Shown: positions 44,190 to 56,999, counted from the first letter of the stretch. The stretch: DNA of 64,000 nt from Hetaerina americana (GCA_022747635.1 JAKTNV010000007.1:7064997-7128996), one strand, 5' to 3'. The notes: generated by a model not told the origin, from the letters alone. Made by a program: numbers and translations.

Positions 44190-44680
44190 AATTGGCACGC
44201 AGAATGCAACATTCCCCTTATAATTCCTGGCGACAGGCCTTTCCCGCACACTTCCAAGCCCTTCCTCCCGGCAAACACAGTGGGACGGCTCCGGAATCAC
44301 CGGAGCGTGCCTCGCCGGAAGCGAAGAGGGCGAATAGAGGTTTGACGGCGTGGAAAGGAGACGCGACGCCGTCAACCGCAGATACAGCTCGAGGCGCTGC
44401 TGCGGCTCTGAATATTTTAAAAGTCTCGCCCGCCATCTAGCTTCTCAAATACACACACACACACACAGTCGTAAGTAAACACGACAACGGGGACCAGAGG
44501 GCACACACACACACACCTAAACCACCGATCCATCACAAGCCAAGCACGCCATCTCTTCGCACACCCTCGAGGGGGCTGCTCCTCCGTTGCGCGTGTCGGC
44601 CATGTTCTTTCCACCGGTCCAAGCACGCCACAATCGAGAGCGAGACGCCATTGTCGGCGTAAGGATAGGTTGCTTTTGTT
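44190..44680. other. CpG-rich patch with (CA)n runs
   Basis: GC-rich DNA with two (CA)n runs (44447-44467 and 44503-44516). On the minus strand an ATG in good context at about 44603 opens a 28-codon frame starting MADTRNGGAAPS. It could be a first exon or chance. No splice partner was identified. Confidence 0.25.
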
Positions 44681-44989
44681 ATTGCTTTACCTAGGTTTAA
44701 CTCGGGAAAAATTCTCGGTCCGGTAAGCTTACAAGGCTTTCATGATAAGTATCGGTAAAAATATTCTCCAGACTCGTGCGTGAAATGCTGCATTCAGATC
44801 ATCGCGATGAATAACTGACATCTACCAATGAATAACTGACATAACTAACATCGTCATTGTAATAGATCGAGACCCGGTCGTAAAATAAATTTTATCCAGT
44901 GGAAAAGTGCTACGATCAGTTATTCATGATACGAACGACGATCTGCGCTTAACTCGTCTAGAATGCCTTTGGACGGGCGACCAAAAGAG

Positions 44990-45215
44990 CAGAATGGAAT
45001 CCTACCTCAATGGACACCACCGTGGGACCCTACCTAAGTGCCGTCAAAGAACCTTGTACGCGAACCCTTAAGGACCTTCCGGAATCCGCCCACCAGGGAG
45101 CCTTCGAGTTGTGGAGAAGCCGCTGGCAAAAGTGCGTCGACGATCAAAGGGATGTACAGAATGAAGAACTTCGAGGCATTGCAGGAATATCTGAAATAAA
45201 TCTATTTTTCCGAAA
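44990..45215 (+). mobile_element. Mariner C-terminal fragment
   Basis: The frame encodes TRTLKDLPESAHQGAFELWR and SRWQKCVDDQ, the transposase C-terminal pattern (ALxxIPExxFQxAFxxWxxRWxKCI). The close relative at 58.1-58.3 kb shares most of this stretch. Confidence 0.8.
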
Positions 45216-45502
45216 ATGTTCCCGATACCCTTCATGCAAACCATGTATAACGGTGACCGAGATAACATCAAACGTATTTTCTAATTCTTACCGCTTTAAC
45301 AGCATTAATAACAAGAACCGTTTGGCCGAATTATGCGTTCGGACACACGTTGGTCTTAATTTGCAATCACGAGCTTTCACGTTGGCCTGTTTTGTGATTG
45401 CGCACCATGTTGGCGCGGAACTAGACGGATGCGTTGTGGGTGAGATATTCGATACATTATAACATTTTGTACTTTTCCACAGACATTATATTTAAGATAG
45501 AA

Positions 45503-45529
45503 CGCGGTTCACCGACGTGGCATCATCAG
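45503..45529 (-). ncRNA. Weak fourth CTGATGA-type motif
   Basis: The minus strand reads CTGATGATGCCAC, GTC, GGTGAACC. It has the exact CTGATGA box of a hammerhead core but a poor stem and GAAC instead of GAAAC. Confidence 0.15.
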
Positions 45530-46119
45530 ACAAAATTTTAATTTACACACAGCACTGGAATATTTGCGCTTGGGGAAGAGGGAAGGGTGGGTTGCTATGG
45601 ATGGGGGGAAGGAGGTGGTCGGAGTGATACTAGGTGTAGGGGAAGAGGCGGTTCCACCCTGGCTATGGCCTGACATGCGGGTGGGTAACCTAAAAACACG
45701 CCAGGTGCCACAAAAATCAGAATTCCAACTTCCATTTTGAACATCACCCCATAGAATACTGCAACAAGAGCAATTTTTACCCTGCACATCCTCCCGAAAG
45801 GATTAAAAATCGACGCCCTCGAGCAAATCGAGATAAGAAGGAACTTGGCAGACCCAAAAACGATCCTTTGTAACGAGCAACGGTATCCGCAACCCTCCCC
45901 TCACTCTTTTCCGAGAAACTAATCTAGAGGGAGCAAACAAAAAATCCAACCCTTCAAGCCCTTCACCCTTCCCATGCACCTCTAACCCACCCCATGCTAC
46001 GTCATAAACATGCTGCTCTGTCCAATAAATACGCGAACCGAGGCCATAAAAACTTAATTTAGCGAAATTTAGTCTACATCGATTTTGTCCCAATCGAAGT
46101 ACTCTCCATTCATAGGGTA

Positions 46120-46760
46120 TGCACTTATTCCATCTTCTTTTCCACTGATTAAAGCACCCTTGGAAGTCCTCGGCGATTAGGCTTTATAGTTTTCTCCTCG
46201 TTTCTTGCTTTATTGTGTCTTCCACATCTTCCCAGTGATGTCCCCTCATCACATTTTGGCATTTTGAGGAATAGGAGGAAGTCGCAGGGAGCACGATCTG
46301 CCGAATAAGGAGGATGGTGATTGAATTTTTTGCCAGAAACTGGAGAACAATCAATGCAGTTTGGGCAAGATCTTTGCACACATGTTTTAAAATCCCATAT
46401 GTTCGGCTGAAATAGTGTGCACTGTTGATTTTCCTAAATTCAGTTCATCAGCTATCATTCAAACAGTTGTTCGACGATCGGTAAGGACAATGGACCGCAC
46501 ACGATCAATGTTGTCATCAACGCATGTGGTTGAACGTTGTCCCAGCCTTGCATCATCCGTGGCGTCTTGACGGCCATATTTAAAACACCTAATCCACTTT
46601 AAAACGCATGTTTTCTTCTGAGCATTATCACCGTAAACAGCTGTCAACATTTCAGTAATTTCTCGATAATTTTTACCGCACTTCACAAAAAACTTAATGA
46701 TGATTGCTCCGTGATTTCTTCAATTTCCATTTTCGATGAACAGTAAAAACAAGGACAACA
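46120..46760 (-). mobile_element. Internally deleted mariner relic
   Basis: The minus strand encodes KCGKNYREITEMLTAVYGDN, RLGQRSTTCVDDNIDRVRSI and LTDRRTTV (the HTH half), continuing in another frame with MIADELNLGKSTVH, then jumps to FLAKNSITI and DFLLFLKM (the third-aspartate region). The part carrying the first and second catalytic aspartates is missing. Confidence 0.8.
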
Positions 46761-47186
46761 GAAATTAACATAACTGGCACCATACGCACAGCTCGACGAT
46801 CCGCCAAGCTCCGACGGCTCATTGGGTCTCAGGCAACTAGCGCCGCTGGGGTGGGCGGGGATATATTCCACGTCATAGCCACCAGATTGCACCAGTTCGC
46901 GCATTAATTGTACAGACCACGTAGTCATGAGAAATTTTGCCGAGCGGTATGGGCACCGAGAAATACCCGGAAGCAAAAGGCCATCCTCGGCACCGCGAAA
47001 GCCTCGCTTGGAAAGTACATATTAATCCATCAATAATGATGTATACTATTGCTATTCCTCAAATAGATATTTTCGTTTAATTCATGGATCAGGCTGTAAA
47101 CCAATCATCCTTCTCAAGAGCCGCTTCTATGAGTCCCTAAAGGACATGCCATTCCGAAAAAACAGTCATCGGCTCTAGGACGGTTT

Positions 47187-47290
47187 TACTGGTGAGGTTG
47201 AGCTCACCCCGTATACGTTATATGGCGTGTGAAATCCAAACACCAATGGGCCATTAATAGGGGGGCCAGGCCCTTACTCCATCCGTAAAT
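47187..47290 (-). mobile_element. SINE family A 3' fragment
   Basis: The words GAGCTCACCCCGTATACG, GGCGTGTGAAATCCAAACACC and GGGGGGCCAGGCCC match the 3' half of family A, inverted. Confidence 0.65.
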
Positions 47291-47683
47291 ACGCACACAT
47301 CGAACGAACGGCCATAAACCTACAGACAGGTTAAGAGGAATACTTTTATTGCTGGTGAAAATCGAAACATTTATTTTTATTACGACAGCTGTTCAGAAAG
47401 TAACTTATGTTTCGGCCTAGCGTGGCGGTGGGTAGTGCTAGTGCCACCATCTTGATGTCTAAACGTCCCTACCACTCAGTGCACGCATCCTAAAGTGGTA
47501 GTATCGTGTAGACTGTGGATCTTCAACTTTGCTCACTGAAAACGAGAACCGGGGATGATCGACCTAGCCGTGTGCGGCAGATGAACTGATCGTATGCGGT
47601 AGACCGCAGACCGATTTCTTCAGAGGCGGAATTGAAACGCTAGCGTATCTGAATGATTAATGCCTCAATTTGAATGGCAACTA

Positions 47684-48436
47684 CGAGGGTCATCCGGAAA
47701 GTAGTACCCGTTCGTGCCGCATGAAGTGCTGACGACGCGAGTAGCCGCTGGACGAGGTCAGATAGCTTCAGTGGCTTGTCTGCCTTCTCTGAGCCAAGTT
47801 GCGTGACGCTAGCATTGCCTGTGTTGTTTCTGTGATTGTTTACAATGTTTAAAAAAATTGAGAACGCCGCCAGTTGTGAAGTGAGGGCAGTGATTAAATT
47901 CCTCAATGCAAGAAACGTTCGCCCATGTGATATTCATCGCCAATTAAAGGAGGTGTATGGAGACAATGTAATGGACGAGTCGTCTGTTCGGCGGTGGTGT
48001 CGCAACTTCAACATGGGGAGGGGGAACACACACGACGATGAGCGTTCGGAGAGACCGTCTGTCATTACAGACCAACTGGTGAGCTCAGTTGACGAATTCG
48101 TGAGGAACGATCGGCGCGTCACAATTGATGACATCTGTGAGCATTTTCCCAATGTTTCTCGAACAATTGTTCATGAAATTGTTAAACACCATCTGCATTA
48201 TGCAAAAATTTGTGCAAGATGGGTCCCTCGCGTATCTCAATGAGCTGGCGGCGAAGGACTATGCAGCAGGAATACAGAAACTTGTCACACGTTATGACAA
48301 ATGCCTTAATTTGCTTGGAGATTATGTTGAGAAGTAGTTTAAAGTATCCTCTTTCAAATAAAATTTTTTATGTTTGTTAATATTTACTTTTGTGTCTTTA
48401 TTTCACGAACGGGTACTACTTTCCGGATGACCCTCG
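47684..48436 (+). mobile_element. Internally deleted mariner, copy 2 (753 bp)
   Basis: It has the same length, same 33-bp terminal repeats and same deletion junction as the element at 35.3-36.0 kb, in opposite orientation. It is flanked by TA. The 135-residue HTH frame (47836-48243) differs from copy 1 at only two residues (SERPSV against SGRPSA), and the C-terminal frame is identical. Confidence 0.95.
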
Positions 48437-48504
48437 TATGTAGAAAAAAAGCTTAAAAATGTCCCTTTCATAGGTACACAAAGAAACCTGATCTTGCCAC
48501 TACG

Positions 48505-49130
48505 TTAGGTCGCAAGTATTTGGGATTCCTGGGAGAAAATATGGCAAAAAGAAGTAGATAAAGGCCAAAGAAAATCCGCCAGATTCGTTAAAAATTGTTA
48601 TGATAAGAATACAAGTGTGACAGGTGTCTTAGTGGATTTAGGCTGGGAAAAGCGAGGCTTAGACTTTTGCAAAGGTTCAGAACAAACGAGTTTAACGATG
48701 ACACTAAAGGAATTATAATGGCCCCACACTACTTAGGTAGATCAGACCACAAAGATAAAATAAGGGAGATAGATTCCAGTACAGATAGAAACAAATACTC
48801 ATTCTTTCCCCGAACAATCAGGAATCATAATAGTAAGAAACCGAAATCACTTTAGGAATATTAAAAACATTGAATTTTCAAGTCGGGACAAAATTAAACA
48901 TTACAGAGACATCAGTTGTATTTGTAGGTGTATGCGGATGTAAGTTGGTAGTCTGAGTGTTTGCATGTGTGTGGGTTGTATGGGTTTTTGCATGAATGCA
49001 TGCCATGTTTTGTTTGTGGATTGCATAAATTTGTGGCTTTTGCAAGCGGTTTTTTTTCTTAATTAAGGGTGGTGCCCTAATACCCCCCGCCACACGCCCT
49101 TGCGGCGGCTTGCAGGGTCTTAAGTAGATG
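48505..49130 (+). mobile_element. LINE 3' end (L2/CR1-like)
   Basis: Peptides VWDSWEKIWQKEVDKGQRKS, ARFVKNCYDKNTSVTGVL, LGWEKRGL and YSFFPRTIRNHN are the C-terminal pattern of L2/CR1/jockey-type RT proteins. A 250-base 3' UTR follows and ends with the tail CCCCCCGCCACACGCCC...GGCTTGCAGGGT near 49084-49121. Confidence 0.8.
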
Positions 49131-49229
49131 TAAGTTCATATTTTAATTCAAAACGCAAGTTACTTTCAGGATAGGTCTCGAATTTTCCACGCATGATGAA
49201 TGCCCTAGTTTCCAAAATGGTATTCGTAA

Positions 49230-49800
49230 GTGATTCGTGTATCCATTCGCCAATCGAAATTGACTCACTTGCGGGTCCACTTCGCAATGGTGCAACCAAT
49301 CAGGAATCGCATCGGAACCGACCAAACACTTAACCCGTCCACAGCAGTCAGCGCCTCCGGGCGGCGGCCTCGGGAAGCAGAGGCATCGGAATCCGAGGCT
49401 GCAATGGCGATTTATTCCACGGGAGGGAAGAAGTGGGCGGGGGCGAAGGGGGCGGGGGAAGACAGCCTGCCGTGCTGCTCGCTTTAAACGGCGAGGGGGC
49501 GGGGAGGAGGAGTAGGAGGGGGCGGGCGAAGGAGGGGGCATGGAAATATGGGTTATCGCCGATCGCGAGGTCGACGCGGGCCAGACTAAAAAAGAGGGAG
49601 TGGCGGGGAGAAACAATGGACGCTCGCGCGCCGAAAGCGAGGGGAACACGAACGATCGGATTAAAGGATCTCGGGGATTTAAAAGAAAAAAAAACAAGAA
49701 CACTCTATTCGCACCGCGGAGGGAAGGCGAGGAAAACAAAAGACTATCTGTGCATTTCGAATGCGGAGATTAGAATCCGAGAGGGCAGAGGTTAACTGAG
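49230..49800. promoter_or_regulatory. CpG island-like block with GC-box cluster
   Basis: Several Sp1-type boxes (GGGCGGGGGCG, GGGGCGGGGGAAG, GGGGGCGGGGAGG, GGGGGCGGGCG) lie within about 100 bases (49433-49530) in strongly GC-rich DNA. Open frames on both strands here lack any family motif. It may be a promoter, but no gene is attached in view. Confidence 0.3.
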
Positions 49801-50395
49801 CTTCGCGGCCAATTTTCCATTTTTTATCGGTCGCACTTCACTTAAATCAACCTCCATTTGAGGAATGCATTTCTGGGCACCAAATGCTTTATGTACAATA
49901 ACCCACAACTGTTTAACAAAAAAATATTCCAAATTTTATTTGTGAAATACCGGAAGGATATTTACGATTTTTACAACATTTTTTTACACCCGTATTTCAC
50001 TCAACATCCGTTACCCGTCGCGAAAACGTAAATTTTAGAGTAAAATGAAGCAACAAAATCGTTACCGGAGGTCTTTGCTCAGGCATCGATGGACCAATAT
50101 TGATAAAATAAATTGTAATTCATTAAAAATATGAACCATTTATCAACATTTAAGAGAAACATTCAAGGCTGACACAATTGATAGACAAGAGGGTTCTTAG
50201 GGCAACAGTTTCGTTTGGACGACGCACTCGTAAGGTGTGCCAGCCAATAAGTTTTCTCCATTTAAAGAGTAAAAGAAAAACTTTAAAAATATTAACATTC
50301 ATCTTATTTCCATTGAATTCCGTCAGGGAACAGCCGACACACCACACCACGTTCATCCGCACGATGAGCGTTCCTTGAAATGTGTTTCTGGTGTG

Positions 50396-50480
50396 TATAA
50401 CCCCCTGCCACACACCCTGGCGGTGGCTTACTGGGTTATATTTCTGGGTGGCGGTGGCTTGCAGGGCAGTTATATTATTA
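50396..50480 (+). repeat. LINE-type 3' tail with ATT repeat
   Basis: CCCCCTGCCACACACCC and GGCGGTGGCTTGCAGGGCA are followed by (TTA)n. It is the same tail as at 49.08 kb and ends in simple repeat as expected for target-primed insertion. Confidence 0.65.
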
Positions 50481-50509
50481 TTATTATTATCATTATTAGG
50501 TAATCTACC

Positions 50510-51800
50510 GGTTAAGTTAGGTATTTGGATGGACAGCTACTAAATAAAACATTTTGTGACTCCTAACAAAACACAAAATCCAGCATCCTACTCTACATCA
50601 GGTCCCTCTTCATCTCTGAGTACTTTCTTCCTCCCTTAATCCCATCCATCATTCCTATCCTGCTCTTTCCCTTTCCTCGTTTGCCTAACATTCTCCCCTC
50701 AATTACAGTCTTCAAAATCCCACTGCCAGTAAATACCCCCTTCATCGACTTTTCCTGCCTCCATAGGATTTCTCCCAAACAACCTCTCTCTTCGCCCACC
50801 ATACCAGGTATTTCCTCATTTGTTTTCTTCTCTGTCCACTTCACCTTATCCATTCTTCTCCACAGCCACATTTCAAAAGCTTCCAGTCTACGTCTATCTT
50901 CCTGCTTCAATGACCACGATTCCGCGCTGTACATAGCTACGCTCCATATCAAAGTTTTTACGAGTCTTTTCTTAATATCCTTACTCAACGTCCCCGTCAT
51001 CAACTCCCTCCTCCTCGTGAAAGCCTCTTTGCCTAGCGCAATTCTTCTCCTTACGTCCCTACTACTTTGACCATGTTGGTCCAAAACACTTCCCAGATAA
51101 GTAAACTGTTATAACTGCTCTAGCTTTTGCCCTCCTATTTTAATGTTTAGCTTAGCCTTTTTCTTTCTAGAGAGCCGCATAACCTTTGTTTTATTAATAT
51201 TGATTCTCATCCCATACCTGTCGCACTGAGTTTCCAGTTCCCTCAGCAACGCTTGCAGCCCCTTGGCTGACTGACAAACTAAAGCTTGGTCATCAGCAAA
51301 CCTAACTGATTTTATGAATTCCCCGCCCACTTTCATTCCTACCTCGAGTTCTTCCCATGCCTCTTTGATCATTTCCTCTGCATACAGGTTGAACAGCAAC
51401 GGTGATAATTGGCAACCCTGCCTTACACCTCTTCCTAACACTGCCCATCTGGACTCCCCGTTCCCCACTCGCACCTGAGCAGTCTGAGACATGTACAGGT
51501 TGCGGATTAGCCTCCTTTCCCTCCAATCTATTCCTATTTTCTGCAGAATACTCATTAGTTTTTCCCAATTCACTCTATCAAACGCTTTTTCGAAATCTAC
51601 GAAACAGGCAAATACCTCCTGGTTGTGTTCTATATTCCTCTCGATTAATAATCTCATTACTGCAATAGCATCACGCGTACCTCTCCCCTTCCTAAACCCA
51701 AACTGATCATTCCCTAAGAAATCATTTGCCCTACTCTCTATCCTTTTGTTTATGATCCTGAGAACAACTTGAGCTGCGTAAGATATCAGCAGGGTATAAA
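50510..51800 (-). mobile_element. LINE with near-intact RT and C-terminal domain
   Basis: The minus strand encodes a continuous RT: DQFGFRKGRGTRDAI, VDFEKAFDRVNWEKL, RQGCQLSPLLFNLYAEE and SVRFADDQALV with the FADD active site, then INKTKVMRL. One in-frame TAA after LEQL (near 51109) separates the downstream QFTYLGSVL and post-RT domain (LEAFEMWLWRRM to KRDLM). The 5' end is truncated in the RT fingers, so there is no endonuclease. The 3' end is TAACCGGTAGATTA. It is the youngest LINE copy in the window. Confidence 0.9.
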
Positions 51801-52339
51801 TAAATAAATGCATTGGAGGCAATGCACGTACGAGGCGGGGACGCAACAGAGGACGTCACGAGCTGCTATCGTTGCGGGCGGGGTGACATAATCCTCAGTG
51901 CTTGTCAATTGTCCTAATAGCAGGCCATCTTGACGGTTAAATACACAAAAGCAAGCGACTAATAATATACTCTAATGAAGAGAAGCAAGAGCATAGGGAG
52001 AACCTGGTTTATGTCCATGTCCACTGTCCATTCCCGTGTCAAAAAAACAAATAGATCTCTTCAAGAGCGTTGAAAACTCTAATGCAGGGTTCTTCCATCC
52101 ACATATAATTCCCAGAAAGTTAAAAGAAATTAATCGCATCGAAACTGAGATGCAATACCGAATACGCAAATAACTACACCAGGGTACGAAGAAAATGCAA
52201 CCATAAAATAAAGAAAAAATATTACATATATAACGAAGTATTCTCTCCGTAATATTCAATTACACCTAAAAAAATGTGAGACAGGACTCAATGCAAAACA
52301 AAGCGTTTAAGTTAAGAGAAGACTGCGAAAAAAAATTTG

Positions 52340-52960
52340 AATCCTCAGTCACGTGGTCGAGAAGCTCTTGGCAGACCCGCATTGCGAGTTTCCTTTCGTT
52401 CGCGGCACCAACTTCGCACAAACCTTTCTCATGCCCATGCTTTCGGTCATAGGTCCATACACACCACTTAAATGGATACGAAGTTCATCAGCAACCATGC
52501 GAATATTTTATATGCGATCCCTGTCCAAGGAAGTCTACTCTTAAAAGAATTTCGTCACTTTTTGAGGCCGAAGGGCGTCCTGTACGTTCGGCGTCTTGAA
52601 CACCTTCTCTATCCTCTCGAAACAACTTGTCACTCGTGAACACCCGATATCCCCATGGCGATATCGCCACAAGCTATATTGAGCATATAGTGAGTTTCCT
52701 TTCCCGATGTTGCCCAGTTTCACGCAAAATTTGATGCTGTTTCAACAATCGGTTCATGACGGCGCGTAACGAGGTCACGTTATAGCGGTTTCGCAAACGA
52801 ACGATTTGCACTCCGCAAAGGGTGGGAGCCAACTGCCACCGCCCTCTAGCCTTTCCGGAGACTCCCCTCCCTCGAACACAGCCAGAGAAATCGCCGCCCG
52901 TCTCTCTGTCTATCCGAGAAAAAATAAGTCGTACTACTTTTGTGACAGACCTTGTAAGTG
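52340..52960 (-). mobile_element. Degenerate mariner relic, N-terminal half
   Basis: Minus-strand peptides in three frames match a mariner: IKFCVKLG, ERTGRPSASKSDE, MVADELRI, GMRKVCAKLVPR and MRVCQELLDHVTEDSNFFSQ. The end motif GTCTGTCACAAAAGTAGTAC is at about 52938-52957. The catalytic region is lost. Confidence 0.75.
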
Positions 52961-53059
52961 TCCCGCCCGTGCGTGAGATGCCCACGTCTCACAGGGCTCA
53001 CCCCACACGAGGCGACCCCTACCTTCGCCTATCGACACCATAACACCCCCGTGGTTAAA

Positions 53060-56000
53060 CACTGGTGGTATATTGAACAGAACGAAAAGACGTAAACCTA
53101 AGCTGACTCCACAACCCTGTCATTAAATCGAAAACCTTATCATTATTATAATTGTTCCGGACAATTGAGGCATGAAAACATCACGTACTGACGTTTCCGA
53201 TAATGGGGATAGAAAAGGGATTCCAGAAAAAGATGCCCTTGGACACACGATTTGAGTTTTTCCTCGATGGCATAGTCTGGTTGGTACGTTGGGCGCAGCG
53301 GTCATTAGATTACTATGGAAGAAGCTGTTTCACATGCCGTTCACTCTTCTTTGAGGTTGACCATGCACTTCAGGACTCGTAACATTGGGTTTTGATGCGC
53401 ATATACAGTAAATATATATAAATGGTTCGGTGCAGGACAATGGGATGGACACTCGTTTTACTATTGATTCTCATTCTAGACTCGTTGCCGACATTAAGAC
53501 GCCGCACCTACCGACTTATCTCAAGGATTCCTCGATATTTCCTTCCGCGGATCATTCCCAAACGTTCTCGTCTCGATTGAGTCGCTCCGGATCTATAACT
53601 AGTATCGGTTTAAGCCGGCTTAGCTTTTACGCACGATTTGCACATTGCATACGCAAACTGATCTCGCAGCTGAGAGGGGCATCGTTCTCAACAGCAATTT
53701 TGGACAGCCATTAATAAACAATCAATTCTTCACTCGGATATTGAATTATGGAATTTTTCAAAATTTCCCGTCTTTTATTTACATTTTTCCTCAAATATCT
53801 ATAAAATTTTAGTGTTCGTCTTCAGTAAATCCGGACGTTTTTCATCCGATTCTCCCGAGTGAGTGGCGCCACCCTGATACAAACACACTTGGCGCCACGA
53901 CACGAGATTCACGCGGAGACCGGCGAGAGGGCGGTTGTGCTCGGAAGGCGGCATAACGGCCCCGGCGCCCGCACCGCGGGTCGCACAATCTCAAGGATAC
54001 CCGTGGCGTCCAGTCGACCGCGAGGCGTAAGTCGACTATGCCGACCGCCGTGGTCGATCCTCGGACTCCCCACGCGATGACGGCCCCACTGAGAGAAACT
54101 ATCACAACTACTTCTGGATCTACCGCGATTTGGAGCTACAAAATTAATTTTAGTGAAGCTCAGAATTAATATACAAATCTTAATTTTAGCCAAGCAATTA
54201 AATGCTATGGAAGCAATTAAGGATTCAAAGAATATTTTCTCCACCGGGTGGATGGGTTAAAAATTATCTTTTATAGGCGAGTGAATCACACCTCGAGATC
54301 GCCAAGGATTATCGTCAGGTGACCCACGTTTTCCTCAGATAAATATTTCTCCTGACAAGAATTGATCTCGCAATTCAATTCATGCTGGAAACCGTGAGAT
54401 AACTCCGCGTGTTCAACCAACATCGCGACCGTTTGAGTAATTCTGTTCAAGTTTCATGGAGATATAGAATCGCGAACGTAGCGAAATACTCATTGGTAAA
54501 AAAACAGGTCGATTCAAACCACCAACAGGCTGACTCGAGCGTTGATACCATGAAGCGCCAATCAGTGCCGAAAATACTGCTTCATATATGTTTAGGAGAA
54601 TTTCTGCGATATATGATGAGTTTAGCGCCAAAAATGTCTATTTCAGAGAATTAATTTCTCTAATATTTCCTCTGGGTGAAGTTTTTTACTATGGCCACGC
54701 GATATAATTATGGCAAATGGAACATAGTATTACATCGTGGCTTCAATAACATCAATACATGAGTATTGCGCATGAATAAGAATTTATTCAACCTCATGGG
54801 ATATCCTCTTGATTCTTCCTGTGATTATTAGCGTCGTTCTCAGCGTAAATCCCCGGTACACAGGCACCTCCCCATCTGGAGGAAAATGACCAGGAAGAGG
54901 AATGGATGTTGTTTTATTCCCGGTGTAATTTAAAGCGAGAGAGAGAGGGAAAGGCGAACGTGAAACGAATAGGCGAAAAAAGAAAATTAAACACCAAAGA
55001 CACTCGGGAGAGTAATGGCGCACGAAAACAAGAGAGGGAGGCGACGCGACCTGGATATAAAAAAAAGGACGAAAGAAATAAAACACGCGAAATGCGCCCC
55101 GGTGTGCCGCTAGTGTGCAGTGGAATGACCCAGTCTCCGTCGCGTTGAGGGAATGTGGGTGAACGAACTCTCCTCTACCCCCCAACCCCCCCTGACGACC
55201 AAATAAACAACAAGCAGGGAGGGAGGGAGGGAAGGGGTCGATTGCCCCCGCAGTGCGGTAGTGGGGTTGCCTGTTCCTACGAACCGAGGGGACGGCCAAC
55301 CCCGCTCCCTCCTCCTCTCCGACCGCCCCCACCGAGTGTGCCATGGCTACTTGTTGTTGGGAGGGGGGGAGAGAAAAGGGGGAGGGGGTGGCTCTTTGAA
55401 CGCAAACCCAATTCGCCATCCGCCACAGGAGCGACATCAACGAGGTCACGGAGCGCAGGAGGGATCACTGTAAAACGTAGGTGACGGTGCGGAGTCCCAC
55501 AAGGATGGTGAACCACCCCTAACTACTGATAACTTCCCCTACCGTACTTGGACCATAAGATTATTACCCCCCGCATCAAACGCCGCTGTCGCCCGAACAC
55601 GATTCCGATCTCGATCGAGCGTCATTCGAGTACCGTACGAGGTTGCGAATTCGCATTCGACTCGAACGGCGGTATTCGACAATATCCGACGGAATCCGAT
55701 TGAACAGCTGCTCACTGCCCAAGGATCCACTCGGTAGCGCACGGCGCCACTCCGCGCTGGGCGCCGAATTCATACACCCAAGATATCCTCATAGGGGGGG
55801 ACATATTGACATTAGAATCCGCAGTTATGCGCTCGCTAGTAAGGGTTCGCCGCGTTGCGCACGAATCGCACTGCCTAAATTCTTCCCTGTGTCCTCTACA
55901 ATCGTTGGCCGTGCATCTCCCTTGCCCAGGCAACCACAATCGGTGTTATTAGTCACTGACACGGCGAACTTGACGCCCCGAGGGTTCTTCCGAGGGCAAG

Positions 56001-56270
56001 GATGTCAACCAACACTTTTTTTAATATACACGCCGAAAAACTATATAGGACAAAAATGTGAGAGTTGTCGGAGAAAGAGTTAGTAAAATGAAATAAAACG
56101 ACGCCCGGGCAGAGAAAGGAGAAACAAAGCGAAGGGACAACGGGATAAGACGGAAAGAGAAGATGAATCGGTAGAGCGTGATTTGGAAATGAATACGTAT
56201 ATAGTAAGTATTGATATAACAAAAGCTATGCGAATGAGACTAGATGATGGATATACCTGTATACCACGTT
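53060..56270. other. GC-variable DNA without recognised genes
   Basis: CpG-rich patches (53.86-54.10, 54.92-55.50 and 55.56-55.97 kb) alternate with AT-rich DNA. The longest frames (54784-55449 minus, 55643-56083 plus) have no recognisable motifs and compositions that follow the GC bias, so I do not call genes. Confidence 0.4.
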
Positions 56271-56277
56271 TTTTAAG

Positions 56278-56545
56278 GTAATCTACCGGTTAAGGTAAGT
56301 TTTCGATGGACAAAACTGCCAAACAACTATCTCCTAACAAAACACATCCCAACATCCTACTCGACATCAAATCCATCTTCATCTCTGTGTACTTCCTTCC
56401 TCCCTTCATCCCGCCCAACATCCCTATCCTGTTCCTTCCCTTTCCTCGTTTGCCTAACATTCTCCCCTATATTACAGTCTTCAAAATCCCACTACCGATC
56501 AATCTATGCTCTTTATCCATTTTTTACATCCATACCTCGTTTAGA
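56278..56545 (-). mobile_element. LINE 3' end fragment
   Basis: It begins on the plus strand with TAATCTACCGGTTAAGG, the shared 3' terminus, and its minus strand encodes VIxGRMLGKRGKGRN-like and MKGGRKY-like peptides. It is the third copy of the 50.5-kb family 3' end. Confidence 0.8.
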
Positions 56546-56999
56546 TGACAAGAAACCGGATCGGGTAAGATCTCTAAGTACCTCGATAGCGTAATTACAT
56601 CGAACGGTAGCTTCTCATAAGAGATAGGAAGAATGGCACGGCAAGGAAGCGGCACTGAGCATGCTTAAAGCTAATAATGAGGGACTGGAATTGAGAAAAG
56701 GGTTCGCTTTGGCATTGAGTGTTTTCGATTGGGGTGGATGTATGGGCATTAGAGAAGAAGAGAAAGAGATAACACGAAGTGAAGTCATAGCGTGAGATAT
56801 GAAGGATTGTCAGGAAGAATTGGAGAAGGAAGTCGTTTGTTGGAAAGTGCGACTAAAGGAATTATTAGTGCATCGATTGGACGTATATTGAGAAGAGACT
56901 GTGCGCAAAGCCGAACGGAAGGAAACAGGGAGGAGGAGGGAAAAGCATCTTGAAGGAGAGACAAAGGGATTCAGGATAGATGGAGAGGGATGCCGCACG

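Noticed and set aside
44519..44603. Short minus-strand frame MADTRNGGAAPS in good start context
   Set aside because: Only 28 codons, ends in a stop before a (GT)n run, and no downstream exon could be joined.
49143..49739. 198-residue minus-strand frame in the CpG-rich block
   Set aside because: No family motif, biased Pro/Ser/Arg composition and no splice context. It is more likely a by-product of GC-rich non-coding DNA.
54784..55449. 221-residue minus-strand frame
   Set aside because: No recognisable domain. Composition follows local GC bias and no conserved-looking segment is present.
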